Shown piece by piece: positions 43,112 through 52,178 of a stretch of DNA of 64,000 nt. Source of the stretch: Acidimicrobiales bacterium (GTDB lineage Bacteria; Actinomycetota; Acidimicrobiia; Acidimicrobiales; JAVJTC01); NCBI GenBank assembly GCA_040219085.1, contig JAVJTC010000003.1, forward strand, positions 78,849 to 142,848, given 5' to 3'. Below the pieces are notes generated by a model that did no database searches, was not told the origin of the DNA, and saw only the letters and a list, made by a program, of their open reading frames with translations. Made by a program: the position numbers and the translations under genes. The first letter of the stretch is position 1; each line of letters begins with the position of its first letter.

Positions 43112-46100
43112 TCACGCAGCGGTGTCGGCCTTCTCCGAGACGACCCGTGAGGCCCCGCCCGGCTGCATGCTCACGCCGTAGAGACAGTCGGCCGCTTCCA
43201 TCGTCCGCTTCTGGTGGCTCACGATGAGCAGCTGCGCGTCGTCGCGGAACTCCGCCACCAGACCGAGGAAGCGGTGGAGGTTGACGTCGTCGAGGGCGGC
43301 CTCGACCTCGTCCATCACGTAGAACGGCGACGGCCGGCTCCGGAAGACGGCGAACAGGAAGGCGAGCGCCGTCAGCGAGCGTTCGCCGCCCGACAGCAGC
43401 GAGAGCTTGCGGACGTTCTTCCCGGACGGCTGTGCCTCGATCTCGACGCCGGTCGCCAACATGTCGCTGGGGTCGGTGAGGCGGATCCGTCCCTTACCGC
43501 CCGGGAACAATGCGGCGAAGAGCGTCTCGAAGTTCTCGGCGACGTCGGCGTAGGCCGCGGCGAACAGCCGGACGATCTCGTCGTCCACGGCGCGGATGAC
43601 CTTCTGGAGCTCGCGACGGGAGCTACGGACGTCGTCGAGCTGGCCCGTGAGGAACTCGTGACGTTCGGACAGGGTGTCGAACTCGCTCAACGCCAGAGGA
43701 TTGATGGGGCCCATGAGCTTGAGCTCGCGGTCGAGTTCGCGGACGCGTGCGGAGGGTGCGACGCCCTCGGGCAACTCGGGGCACTCGGTTGCGACCGCCG
43801 TGGCCGGTTCGCAGTCCAACTCGCTGCGGACCGTCTCGACGATCGTCTCCAGGCGGACGTTCAACTCGGCCTCGGCGACTTCGATCGAGGCCGCTTCGTC
43901 GCGCGCCAGCTTCATCTCGCCGGCCATCGCCGCCTGGGACTTCCGTAGCTCGTCGAGTTCAGCCGCGATGGCCCTGACCTCGTCGCTCTGGCGGCGGCGG
44001 CGCTCCCGGAGGGTCGTGACCCGCCCGTCGAGGTCGGCCACGGCACCGCCGAGAAGCTCTCCGAGCGATTCGATCGTGGTGAGCCGAGCCGTGACACCGT
44101 CACGTCGGCGTTGTCCCTGCTCCTCGGCCTCGCGTCGACCTTCGAGCCGGGTGTCGACCTCGGCGATCCGCTTCGTCAACAACTCGCGTCGTTGTTCCAG
44201 CGACGCGGCGCGGACCTCGAGGTCACGGCGTAGGGCTCCGACGGCCTCTCGACGTTCATCGAGATCGGACCGCTCAGCTGCCATCCTGCGGCCGGACTCC
44301 GCCCGGGCGGCCTCGGCCTGCTCGAGCGCCGGCAGTTCACCGGCCAACTCCGCTGCGCGTCGACGGTCTGCGTCGAGTCGGGCGTCGAGAGCTTCCACGC
44401 GTGCGCCGAGGGCCTCGATCTCCACGGCGATCTCGCGCCCCGTCGCGTCCTTGCGTTCGAGGTCGGTCCGGAGCCGGTCCCGTTCGACCTCGGCCACCTT
44501 GCAGCCGCGTCGGGCGTCGGCGACGCCCCGCTCGGCATCGGCCCGGGCCTGACGTGCGCCGGCCAGCGCGGCCTTGGCGTCATCGAGCGTCTGCACGGCC
44601 GTCTCCGCCCGCCGGATCGCCTCTTCGAGGGCGGTCCCGGTGGCCCCGGCACGATCCACCCCGACCCGCCAACCCGTCGGCGAGAACCGGTCCCCACCGC
44701 GGGTGACGACGACGGCCGTCGGACTGTCGAGAACGACGTCCACGGCGGCCTCCGGCGTGGCGACCGCGACGGCACCACCGATGAGGCTGTCCAGGAGAAC
44801 GTCGACGAGTGGGGAGACTCCACGGACGTGGGGACGAACCGGCTCGCCGTGGCCGACCGGCGGCGTCTGCGGCCCGCCGATCCCCATGGCGACGACGGCG
44901 CCGGCGGTATCGAGCTCACCCAGCCGGGCCAGAGCTTCACGACCGGTGGCCGGATCGGCCACCACGACGGCGGCGACGGCCTCGCCGGCAGCGGCCTCGA
45001 AGGCCGACTCCCAGCCGGCGTCGACCTCGACGAGCTCAGCGAGGGTTCCCAGCGCCCCGTCGAGTCCGGCGAGCGCTTCGGCACCGGAGCGGGCGCGGGC
45101 CTCGTCGAGGGCGAGTGCGAGCGCGTCGGCGCGTGAGGTCCAGTGACGACGGTCGGCTTCGGCTTCCGATGCGGCGGCCTCGGCAACGGTCGCCGCATCG
45201 ACAGCCTGCGTGAGCGTGGCCTCGGCATCGACGAGCGCCGCCTCGGCCGCGGACAGAGCCGTGACGGAGATGGCGAGCGAGTCACGCATCGAGGCGGCCT
45301 CGGCGTCCAGCCCGGTACGCCGCGCATCGAGCTCGTCGATACGGCGCCGCACCTGGCTCCGTTCGGTGTCGGCACGGCTGATCGCCTTCTCGACGGCACC
45401 GAACTCGCCGCGCACCCGACCGGCGTCGTCGGCACCAGCGGTCACCGCGTCGCTCCACCGTTCCTCGAAGGCCCGGGCGCGATCCGCGAGGTCCACCTCG
45501 GCGGCCTCTAGCTGAGTCGCGTCGGTCTCGAGCCCGCCCACCCGCGCGGCCACGTCATCGAGTTCGGTGGCGAGCCGTTCACGCTCGGCCACGAGGCTGT
45601 CGACCATCTCGCGGTCACCGTCGCGGGCCAACTCGGCCGCGAGGCTGCGCCGACGCTCGTCGACCACGCGCGCGACGCCGTGGGCGCGGGCGCGCAGGCC
45701 CTCGTAGGTGGCGAGTGAGTCGCCCACGTCGTCACCACCGAAGGAGGTGAGCCGGGCCTCGGCGGCCAGCACGGCGGCATCGACACCGCGCAGCTGCTCC
45801 CGCAGCCGGGCATCGGTGTCGAGCAGGTCACGGCGCCGAACCGCACCGGCGCGGAGGCGCTCCTTGAGCGTCGCGATCTCCCGACCGGCGATGTGGGTCC
45901 GGAGCGCGACGAGTTCGTCGAGAAGGTCACCGTGGCGGCGCGCGGCGTCGGCCTGTCGCTCGAGGGGCTTGAGCTGACGTCGCACCTCACGGACCAGGTC
46001 CTGCAGGCGCGTCAGGTTGGCCTCCGTGGCGCCGAGGCGGCGCTCGCTGCGTTCCTTGCGGCGCCGGTACTTGAGGACCCCCGCGGCCTCCTCGATCACA

Positions 46101-46576
46101 TGACGTCGCTCCTCGGGCCGGGCGTTGAGGACCGCGTCGATCTGCCCCTGGGAGATGATCGTGTGCTGTTGGCGGCCCACGCCGCTGTCGGACAGGAGCT
46201 CCTGTATGTCGAGCAGCCGGCAGCTCACACCGTTGAGCGCGTACTCACTGTCACCGCTGCGGAAGAGGGTGCGGCGGATGGTGACCTCTTCGAAATCGAC
46301 CGCGAGTTGACCCGAGGAGTTGTCGATGGTGAGCGTCACCTCCGCTCGACCGAGTGCGGGACGATCGGCGGTGCCGGCGAAGATGACATCGTCCATCTTG
46401 TTCGACCGCACGCTGCTCGGTGCCTGGGCTCCGAGCACCCATGCGATGGCGTCGACGACGTTCGACTTGCCGCTTCCGTTGGGCCCGACGACGACCGTCA
46501 CTCCGGGCTCGAGGTCGAGCGTCGTGGCGTCTGCGAAGGACTTGAAACCCTTGAGGGTCAGAGACCGTAGGAACAC
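43112..46576 (-). CDS. smc: Chromosome segregation protein SMC
   Basis: SMC condenses and segregates chromosomes with ScpAB. The 1154-residue protein has the N-terminal Walker A (VVGPNGSGKSNVVDAI), long coiled coils, a hinge near residues 500-660, and the C-terminal signature LLSGGERSLTALAFLFAVF with Walker B FYVMDEVEAALDDVN. The start is GTG. It follows the Fpg-like gene and rnc on the same strand, as in mycobacteria (rnc-fpg-smc). Confidence 0.97.
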   Translation of the reverse strand: MFLRSLTLKGFKSFADATTLDLEPGVTVVVGPNGSGKSNVVDAIAWVLGAQAPSSVRSNKMDDVIFAGTADRPALGRAEVTLTIDNSSGQLAVDFEEVTIRRTLFRSGDSEYALNGVSCRLLDIQELLSDSGVGRQQHTIISQGQIDAVLNARPEERRHVIEEAAGVLKYRRRKERSERRLGATEANLTRLQDLVREVRRQLKPLERQADAARRHGDLLDELVALRTHIAGREIATLKERLRAGAVRRRDLLDTDARLREQLRGVDAAVLAAEARLTSFGGDDVGDSLATYEGLRARAHGVARVVDERRRSLAAELARDGDREMVDSLVAERERLATELDDVAARVGGLETDATQLEAAEVDLADRARAFEERWSDAVTAGADDAGRVRGEFGAVEKAISRADTERSQVRRRIDELDARRTGLDAEAASMRDSLAISVTALSAAEAALVDAEATLTQAVDAATVAEAAASEAEADRRHWTSRADALALALDEARARSGAEALAGLDGALGTLAELVEVDAGWESAFEAAAGEAVAAVVVADPATGREALARLGELDTAGAVVAMGIGGPQTPPVGHGEPVRPHVRGVSPLVDVLLDSLIGGAVAVATPEAAVDVVLDSPTAVVVTRGGDRFSPTGWRVGVDRAGATGTALEEAIRRAETAVQTLDDAKAALAGARQARADAERGVADARRGCKVAEVERDRLRTDLERKDATGREIAVEIEALGARVEALDARLDADRRRAAELAGELPALEQAEAARAESGRRMAAERSDLDERREAVGALRRDLEVRAASLEQRRELLTKRIAEVDTRLEGRREAEEQGQRRRDGVTARLTTIESLGELLGGAVADLDGRVTTLRERRRRQSDEVRAIAAELDELRKSQAAMAGEMKLARDEAASIEVAEAELNVRLETIVETVRSELDCEPATAVATECPELPEGVAPSARVRELDRELKLMGPINPLALSEFDTLSERHEFLTGQLDDVRSSRRELQKVIRAVDDEIVRLFAAAYADVAENFETLFAALFPGGKGRIRLTDPSDMLATGVEIEAQPSGKNVRKLSLLSGGERSLTALAFLFAVFRSRPSPFYVMDEVEAALDDVNLHRFLGLVAEFRDDAQLLIVSHQKRTMEAADCLYGVSMQPGGASRVVSEKADTAA

Positions 46577-46687
46577 TCCGCCGAACGTAGTGGCACCCCG
46601 ACCCCGCGCGGTGCACCCTCGGCGTGCACCGCCGCCCCACAGGCTCCCGGCGCGCCCGGAACAGCGGGGGCGCGCGCCGCGTCGAAG

Positions 46688-47527
46688 TCAGACCTGGCTC
46701 TGCTCGCAGTAGTAGGTCCACGTGCCCTTGTACTTCGTCCGGGCGATGGGCTTGCGCGAGCGGGGACTCAGCTCGCCGTCCTTGCCCCACACCGACAGGT
46801 GGTCCTGGTAGGACCCCGGCTCGCCGAACACGTCGACGAACGCGTTGGCGGGCACATGGGTCCCGCTGTACTTCATGGCGTCGTGGAGCGTCTCGACCAC
46901 CGCACGGTAGAGCCGACGGATCTCCTGAGCCGACAGCGACCCGGTGGTGCGGTCGAAGCGCAGACCGGCGTTGAACAGGATCTCGTCCGCGTAGAGGTCA
47001 CTCAGGCCCACGATGACCGCCGGGTTGGTCAGCAACTGCTTCAGCTCGCCGTCGAAGCCCAGAAGCACCTCGGCGAAGTCCTGCCACGACATCGGCGTCT
47101 CGACCGGATCGATGCCGAGATCCACGATCGACGGGACCGTGTCGGGCATGTCGTCCGCGTTCACCACGTACATGGCGGTCTCGCCGCCGTGGTCCACGAG
47201 GCGGAGCTGGCCGTGCTGGGTGAAGGTGATGGTCAGCGCGTTGTCGTCGTCGACGTCGTCCTTGTTGGCGTGGCGACGGAGCTGCCCTCCATCGGCCATC
47301 TCCACGACGAGGATCTGGTCCTCGTCCAGTTCGAGCAGGAGCGTGACGCCGATCCGGGTGACCTTCTCGATCTTGTGGCCCTCCAGCTTCTCCACGAACT
47401 TGGCCCGTGACCGGTTGCGCCGAACCGGCTTGGCGACCTGGACCTCGACCTCTTTGATCTTCTTGCCCGCGACCTCTCGCTCGAGGTCTCTGCGCAGAAT
47501 CTCGATCTCGGGTAGCCCGATGACCAT
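46688..47527 (-). CDS. Fpg/Nei-like protein lacking the usual catalytic N-terminus
   Basis: Fpg/Nei enzymes remove oxidised bases from DNA. The 279-residue protein keeps the fold (ILVVEMADGGQLRR, GQLRLVDHGGETAMYVV, VGLSDLYADEILFNAGL, and a helix-two-turn-helix). Its N-terminus reads MVIGLPEIEIL, whereas active Fpg has PELPEVE with the catalytic Pro1 and Glu2. The C-terminal zinc finger CxxC-CxxC is missing; only one Cys remains (YYCEQSQV). It is probably non-catalytic or altered. The start is ATG at 47527 or GTG at 47530, overlapping the rnc stop. Confidence 0.8.
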   Translation of the reverse strand: MVIGLPEIEILRRDLEREVAGKKIKEVEVQVAKPVRRNRSRAKFVEKLEGHKIEKVTRIGVTLLLELDEDQILVVEMADGGQLRRHANKDDVDDDNALTITFTQHGQLRLVDHGGETAMYVVNADDMPDTVPSIVDLGIDPVETPMSWQDFAEVLLGFDGELKQLLTNPAVIVGLSDLYADEILFNAGLRFDRTTGSLSAQEIRRLYRAVVETLHDAMKYSGTHVPANAFVDVFGEPGSYQDHLSVWGKDGELSPRSRKPIARTKYKGTWTYYCEQSQV

Positions 47528-48246
47528 CACTTTCCCCTCCGGTCGGCGTCGCTTTGCGACGACCTCATCTCGGCGAGAGCAGAGGCCGCCGCCGCCTGCT
47601 CCGCCTCCTTCTTCGAACGACCCTCACCGTGCCCCCACGTCCGATCCTCGAACACCGCCCTGGCGGTGAACCGACGATCGTGATCCGGCCCCGATGAACA
47701 GACCTCGTAGCGTGGCACGGAACCGTGGTCCCGTGCCGCCAACTCCTGGAGCCGGGTCTTGTGGTCATCGATGCCGGGACCCATGGCGGCGGCCTCGATC
47801 TTCTCACCGAACAGTGACAGGACCAGGCGACGGGCCGGTATCCAGCCCGCGTCGACGTACACCGCGCCGATCAGCGCCTCGAGCGCGTCCGCGAGGATCG
47901 ACGGTTTCGTACGACCGCCGCTCGAGTCCTCTCCCTTGCCGAGCAGCAACGCCGACCCGATGTCGAGTTCGAGGGCCACCTCGGCCAGCGCGTCGGCCGA
48001 CACGACGTCGGCACGGGTCTTCGCGAGCAGACCCTCGGCCATGTCGGGCCGGGTGGCGAACACGTGGTCCGCCACGGCGAGACCCAGCACGGCGTCCCCG
48101 AGGAACTCCAGACGCTCGTTCGACGACTCGTCCTGCTCGGCCTCCCACGACCGGTGAGTCAGGGCTCGTCGGAGAAGCGCCGGGTCGGCGAATTCGTGGC
48201 CGAGTCGGCCGGCGAGGTCGGTCTGGGACCGGTCGGGCTGGACCAC
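47527..48246 (-). CDS. rnc: Ribonuclease III
   Basis: RNase III cleaves double-stranded RNA and processes rRNA. The 239-residue protein has the catalytic motif SNERLEFLGDAVLGLAVADHVF, then KPSILADALEALIGAVYVD, and a C-terminal dsRNA-binding domain (HKTRLQELAARDHG to KKEAEQAAAASAL). It starts with GTG immediately after the acpP stop. It may also cut the hairpins in the rpsO-pnp spacer; this is inference. Confidence 0.96.
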   Translation of the reverse strand: MVQPDRSQTDLAGRLGHEFADPALLRRALTHRSWEAEQDESSNERLEFLGDAVLGLAVADHVFATRPDMAEGLLAKTRADVVSADALAEVALELDIGSALLLGKGEDSSGGRTKPSILADALEALIGAVYVDAGWIPARRLVLSLFGEKIEAAAMGPGIDDHKTRLQELAARDHGSVPRYEVCSSGPDHDRRFTARAVFEDRTWGHGEGRSKKEAEQAAAASALAEMRSSQSDADRRGK

Positions 48247-48537
48247 TCAGTCGAGACGGGAGTGGACATAGTCCACCGCGTCCCGCACGGACTTGAGGTC
48301 TTCGAGGTCCTCGTCATCGATGCGGAAGCCGACAGACCTCTCCGCCAGGTCCTCCTCGATCGCCTCGACCAACTCGATCAGAGCGAGCGAGTCGGCATCG
48401 AGATCGTCGACGAAGGAATCCCCCTCGTTGATCGCCGACGGCTCGATCTCGAGGATCTCGGCGAGGCGTTCACGTACGAGGGCGAGGATCGCATCGCGAT
48501 CGAGCGGCCCACCTGCCACATGCGTCTCGGCCGGCAA
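48247..48537 (-). CDS. acpP: Acyl carrier protein
   Basis: The 96-residue protein has the ACP helical core and the phosphopantetheine site Ser in DDLDADSLALIELVEAIEEDL. It carries acyl chains in fatty acid and phospholipid synthesis. The start is TTG, supported by AGGAG 6 nt upstream; a GTG 18 nt downstream is a weaker option. It lies between plsX and rnc, as in many bacteria. The 10-residue N-terminal extension is polar. Confidence 0.93.
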   Translation of the reverse strand: MPAETHVAGGPLDRDAILALVRERLAEILEIEPSAINEGDSFVDDLDADSLALIELVEAIEEDLAERSVGFRIDDEDLEDLKSVRDAVDYVHSRLD

Positions 48538-48575
48538 CGTCTGCTCCTGGATCGCGGGTTTCGGACCGGGGCAGT

Positions 48576-49559
48576 CTATCCGGCGACGGCGTCGGTGAGG
48601 TGCCCGACGACATCACCACGCACCAGGTCGGCGGCCACCGTCAGCGCGTTGGCAACCGCCTTCGGACCCGATGACCCGTGGCTGATGACACACACGCCCC
48701 GGACGCCCAACAGGACGGCGCCCCCGGTCGACTCGGGGTCGAACGTCTCGTACAGCGGGAGCAGGGCGGGCATCAGCAGCTCGGCGCCACGGCGGGCGTC
48801 ATCGGAGCTGTCGAAGGCCTCGAGCAGGGCCTTCGTCACCGTGCGGGCGACACCTTCGGCTGTCTTCAGCGCCACATTGCCCGTGAAACCGTCCGTCACG
48901 ATCACGTCCGCCTCGTCGGCGAGAAGGTCCCGGCCCTCGACGTTTCCGACGAAACGGCATCCGACCACGGACTGCCACGCATCGTCGGACAACAACTCGA
49001 AAGCCTCCTTGACCAGCGGAGTCCCCTTGCCCGCCTCTTCACCGATCGACAAGAGCCCCACCCTCGGTTCGATGGTGCCGTACCTGTCACGGACGTAGAC
49101 GGCGCCCATCCGTGCGAAGAGGGCGAGCCACTCGGGCTGACACTCGGCGTTCGCCCCGGCGTCGATGAGCACGTTCGGGGTTTCACGCCCGGGCACGGGC
49201 AGCGGCGTTGCGATGGCGGGACGTGCGACCCCGCGGATCCTGCCCATCCGCAACAGTGCGCTGGCCATCGTGGCACCGGTGTTGCCGGCACTGACCATGG
49301 CCGACGCCCGTCCGTCGCGGACGGCCTCCGCGGCGCGCACCAGACTCGAGTCCTTCATCTTGCGGACGCTCGAACCTGCGTCGGCGTCCATCGCGATCAC
49401 CTCGGAGGCCGCAATGACCTCGAAGCCGAGTCCGCCGATCAGCTCCGGGGGCCCGACGAGCACGATGTCGAGCCCGCTATCGGCGGCAAGACGCGCCCCC
49501 GCGACGATGTCATCGGGTGCGCTGTCGCCCCCCATCGCGTCGAGCGCGATCGGTAACAA
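48576..49559 (-). CDS. plsX: Phosphate acyltransferase PlsX
   Basis: PlsX converts acyl-ACP to acyl phosphate for phospholipid synthesis. The protein has PIALDAMGGDSAPDDIVAGA near the start, SAGNTGATMASALLRMGRI, RPAIATPLP, LIDAGANAECQPEWL, and VTDGFTGNVALKTAEG. It has about 327 residues from a TTG at 49559, the only start giving the family N-terminus without running into rpmF. The SD is weak. It is followed by acpP and preceded by rpmF. Confidence 0.92.
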   Translation of the reverse strand: MLPIALDAMGGDSAPDDIVAGARLAADSGLDIVLVGPPELIGGLGFEVIAASEVIAMDADAGSSVRKMKDSSLVRAAEAVRDGRASAMVSAGNTGATMASALLRMGRIRGVARPAIATPLPVPGRETPNVLIDAGANAECQPEWLALFARMGAVYVRDRYGTIEPRVGLLSIGEEAGKGTPLVKEAFELLSDDAWQSVVGCRFVGNVEGRDLLADEADVIVTDGFTGNVALKTAEGVARTVTKALLEAFDSSDDARRGAELLMPALLPLYETFDPESTGGAVLLGVRGVCVISHGSSGPKAVANALTVAADLVRGDVVGHLTDAVAG

Positions 49560-49569
49560 GTGGGCTCGC

Positions 49570-49749
49570 CTACTCGACGTCGACGGCTTGGCGGCCTGCG
49601 TACCAGCCGCACTCCCCGCACACGCGGTGCGGGCGCTTGGCGGAGCCGCACCGTGGGCAGACGCCCCGCGCCGGGGCATCGACGGTCCACGCGGACGCAC
49701 GGCGGCTGCGGGACTTCGCCTTGGAGGTCTTCTTCTTGGGGACTGCCAT
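49570..49749 (-). CDS. rpmF: 50S ribosomal protein L32
   Basis: L32 is a small large-subunit protein. The 59-residue product has the family start MAVPKKKTSKAKSRSRRAS and a zinc ribbon with CPRCGSAKRPHRVCGECGWY. It therefore keeps all four Cys, the zinc-dependent form. An upstream in-frame Met was rejected. It is 10 nt before plsX, a conserved pairing. Confidence 0.97.
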   Translation of the reverse strand: MAVPKKKTSKAKSRSRRASAWTVDAPARGVCPRCGSAKRPHRVCGECGWYAGRQAVDVE

Positions 49750-49902
49750 CGGAACTCCTGGGTGGAACCACCGTCGCGTTGTACGGGGCTCGGAGACTGG
49801 AGAGACCGCACCGGAGCCGCCGGCACGGATGCGCAAGCCTAGCGGTGCCGGATGCGAGATCGGACGGGTTCGACCCCATCCGCCGTCACGGGGAGGGCGC
49901 GC

Positions 49903-50442
49903 TCAACGGTCGGAGGGCTCGCTCACGTCGGGACGCAGGGCGTCGAGCGCCGCCCAGCGGGGATCGGGCCGTGGACCCTCGTCGGACTGCGGACGGGCCG
50001 GATAGCGCTGCGGATCGGGCCCCACGCAGTCCTCACGGCAGAGGGGCGCGAGCGGCAGGCCGAGGAGCACGGCCTCGCGCACCATCGGGTCGAGATCCAT
50101 CTCCTCGGAACCCCGTCGGTAGGTCTCGCCCTCGGTCGGTTCGAGTTCGAAGATCTCATGGACGTCGAGCCCGGCGGTCCCGTGGACCTCCTCGAGACAC
50201 CGACGACACGTTCCCACCCAGGGAGCGCTCACACGACCGGACACGACGATGTCGGATCCGACCGCCTCCACCACGAGGTCGACGTCCACCGGGCCGCGGA
50301 CCGCGACGTCGGAGTTGTCGAGCCCATCGAAGGTCGCCGACTCTCGGAACGTCCGACGGACACCCGGCGTCCGGAGCAGGGCCACGATGTCGACTGCGAG
50401 CAGGGGCCGGGAGCGCCGGCCGTGTCCGGACTCGGTGGTCAC
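49903..50442 (-). CDS. DUF177 (YceD) family protein
   Basis: The 179-residue DUF177 protein belongs to a family near rpmF and plsX, linked to 23S rRNA metabolism in some organisms. It has a core with GTCRRCLEEVHGTAGLDVHEIFELEP, an acidic centre, and a C-terminal LPLAPLCREDCVGPDP with a Cys pair. It starts with GTG, overlapping the SepIVA-like gene as GTGA. The DUF177-rpmF gap is 153 nt. Confidence 0.88.
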   Translation of the reverse strand: MTTESGHGRRSRPLLAVDIVALLRTPGVRRTFRESATFDGLDNSDVAVRGPVDVDLVVEAVGSDIVVSGRVSAPWVGTCRRCLEEVHGTAGLDVHEIFELEPTEGETYRRGSEEMDLDPMVREAVLLGLPLAPLCREDCVGPDPQRYPARPQSDEGPRPDPRWAALDALRPDVSEPSDR

Positions 50443-51038
50443 GAGTCGTCCTGGTCGAAGAACCCACGCGCCGCGGCCTCCTCGGCCTCGTCCACCTCAG
50501 GCTCCTGATCGGCGATCCGCTCGAGGACGTCACCCTGTAGCCGGGCGCGCCCCGCGGCGACGGCGTTCATCGTCTTCTCGAGGACGATCTCGAAGCTGCC
50601 CAGCTTCTGGTCACACCAGTCCTCGACCTCGTGGCGCATCTTGCGGGACTCCGCCTCGGCGTCGTCGACGATCGAGCGCGCGCGCGACTCGGCCGCCTTG
50701 ACGACCTCGGTGCGTTGCACCATCCGCTCGGCCTGGGCACGGGCGAGTTCGAGGATCTCATCGCCTTCCCGCCTGACCTTGGACAGGAACTCCTCGCGCT
50801 CTTTGAGGAGCCAACGGGCCGCACGCAGCTCATCGGGCAGACCATCGGCCGCCTCGTTGAGAAGCTCGAGCACCTCGTCCTTGTTGATCATGGACGATGC
50901 CGACAGCGGAACCGGCCGGGCGGCTTCGACGATGGCCAGGAGCCGGTCGAGAACCTCTCCGACGTCGACCGTGTCGCGCAACGAGCCCGACTTCGGTTCG
51001 TCGTCGCCCGCGTAGACGGTGCCGTCGTGATCGCTCAC
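50439..51038 (-). CDS. DivIVA/SepIVA-like coiled-coil protein
   Basis: The 199-residue protein is mostly helical coiled coil from about residue 50 on. The N-terminal motif VLDRLLAIVEAARPVPLSASSMINKDEVLELLNEA resembles the mycobacterial septation protein SepIVA. That protein also lies next to a DUF177 gene, so a role in polar growth or septation is likely. It starts with GTG, overlapping coaD as GTGA. It ends in an acidic tail. Confidence 0.75.
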   Translation of the reverse strand: MSDHDGTVYAGDDEPKSGSLRDTVDVGEVLDRLLAIVEAARPVPLSASSMINKDEVLELLNEAADGLPDELRAARWLLKEREEFLSKVRREGDEILELARAQAERMVQRTEVVKAAESRARSIVDDAEAESRKMRHEVEDWCDQKLGSFEIVLEKTMNAVAAGRARLQGDVLERIADQEPEVDEAEEAAARGFFDQDDS

Positions 51039-51514
51039 GTGATGTACCTGTCGATCAGTCGCTTCGCTACGGGCTCGGGAACCATCGACGACACATCTCC
51101 TCCGAAGCGGGCGATCTCACGGATGTACTTGCTCGCTATGAACGAACTGCTCGACGTCGAGGGCAGGAAGATCGTCTCGATGCCCGAGACCGCCTTGTTC
51201 GTCTGGGCCATCTGCAGCTCGGATTCGAAGTCCGACACCGCCCGCAACCCCTTCACGATCACATCTGTGCCCTCGCGCGCCGCGAGCGTCACGACGAGTT
51301 CGGCGAACATGACGGTGCGCACGTTGTCGAGGTGGCCGAAGCACTCGTTGAGCATCGCCTCGCGGTCGTCGAGGCCGAACAGCGGTTGGCCCTTCTGGGG
51401 ATTTCGCATGGCGGCGACGACCACCTCGTCGAAGAGCCGCGCGGCCGTCTCGACGATCTCGACGTGTCCGTTGTGGACGGGGTCGAACGACCCCGGATAG
51501 AGAACCCGGACCAC
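51035..51514 (-). CDS. coaD: Phosphopantetheine adenylyltransferase
   Basis: CoaD makes dephospho-CoA, the penultimate step of CoA synthesis. The 159-residue protein has YPGSFDPVHNGHVEIVETAA with the HxGH motif, KGLRAVSDFESELQMA, and the C-terminal SSSSFIASKYIREIARFGGDVSSMVP. The GTG at 51514 has GGAG 5 nt upstream; a GTG 6 nt before is equally in frame. It overlaps the SepIVA-like gene. Confidence 0.96.
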   Translation of the reverse strand: MVRVLYPGSFDPVHNGHVEIVETAARLFDEVVVAAMRNPQKGQPLFGLDDREAMLNECFGHLDNVRTVMFAELVVTLAAREGTDVIVKGLRAVSDFESELQMAQTNKAVSGIETIFLPSTSSSSFIASKYIREIARFGGDVSSMVPEPVAKRLIDRYIT

Positions 51515-51629
51515 ATTCACTCCGTTGTCAGCTCGAAGAACGTTGCGTGCTCGAAGAAACCCTGAGGTGAGTGTGGCCGCTGTCGACGCCCTCACGACGG
51601 ACCCCGACAGGTGTCGAGTCCCCCGGTGG

Positions 51630-52178
51630 TCAATCGACGGCGGCCGACTCCCGTCGTGCGATCGTCACGACCGTACCCGCGTATCGGCGCTGCTTCGACG
51701 TCGCCCACCCTGCGCCGGGGTCGATCTCGCGGTCCGACTCGATCACCACGACCTCGAATCCCGCTTCCGCGAGCTCGCCGAGCAGGGCCGGCCACCCGTC
51801 GAAAACGTAGGGCGGATCGCACAGGGCGACGTCGCCGGTGAGGGTGACCGCAGAGCGCATCGAGTCCGCCCGACGCACCGTCGCCCTGTCGGCGAAGCCG
51901 AGGGCCTCCACGTTCGCGGTCAGGACTTCCAGCGCCCGTGGGTCCGACTCGAGGAAGGTCGCGTGCGCGGCTCCCCGGCTGAGCGCCTCGAGGCCGAGCG
52001 CGCCGCTACCGGCGAAGAAGTCGACGAAGACCCCGTCGAGGGCGCCCATCGACCCCAGCGCGTTGAAGATCGCCTCCCGGGCCCGGTCCGACGTCGGCCG
52101 CACCTCGCCGTCGGGGACCGCCAGGAGACGCCCCCGGGCCTCCCCCGCGATGATGCGGAGTCTGCCCTTGCGGCTCAC
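51630..52178 (-). CDS. rsmD: 16S rRNA (guanine966-N2)-methyltransferase
   Basis: RsmD methylates G966 of 16S rRNA. The 182-residue protein has RIIAGEARGRLLAVPDGEVRPTSDRAREAIFNAL, the SAM motif VDFFAGSGALGLEALSRGA, and the N6/N2-type motif DPPY. It starts with GTG, overlapping the GNAT stop as GTGA. The rsmD-coaD pair is conserved. Confidence 0.95.
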   Translation of the reverse strand: MSRKGRLRIIAGEARGRLLAVPDGEVRPTSDRAREAIFNALGSMGALDGVFVDFFAGSGALGLEALSRGAAHATFLESDPRALEVLTANVEALGFADRATVRRADSMRSAVTLTGDVALCDPPYVFDGWPALLGELAEAGFEVVVIESDREIDPGAGWATSKQRRYAGTVVTIARRESAAVD

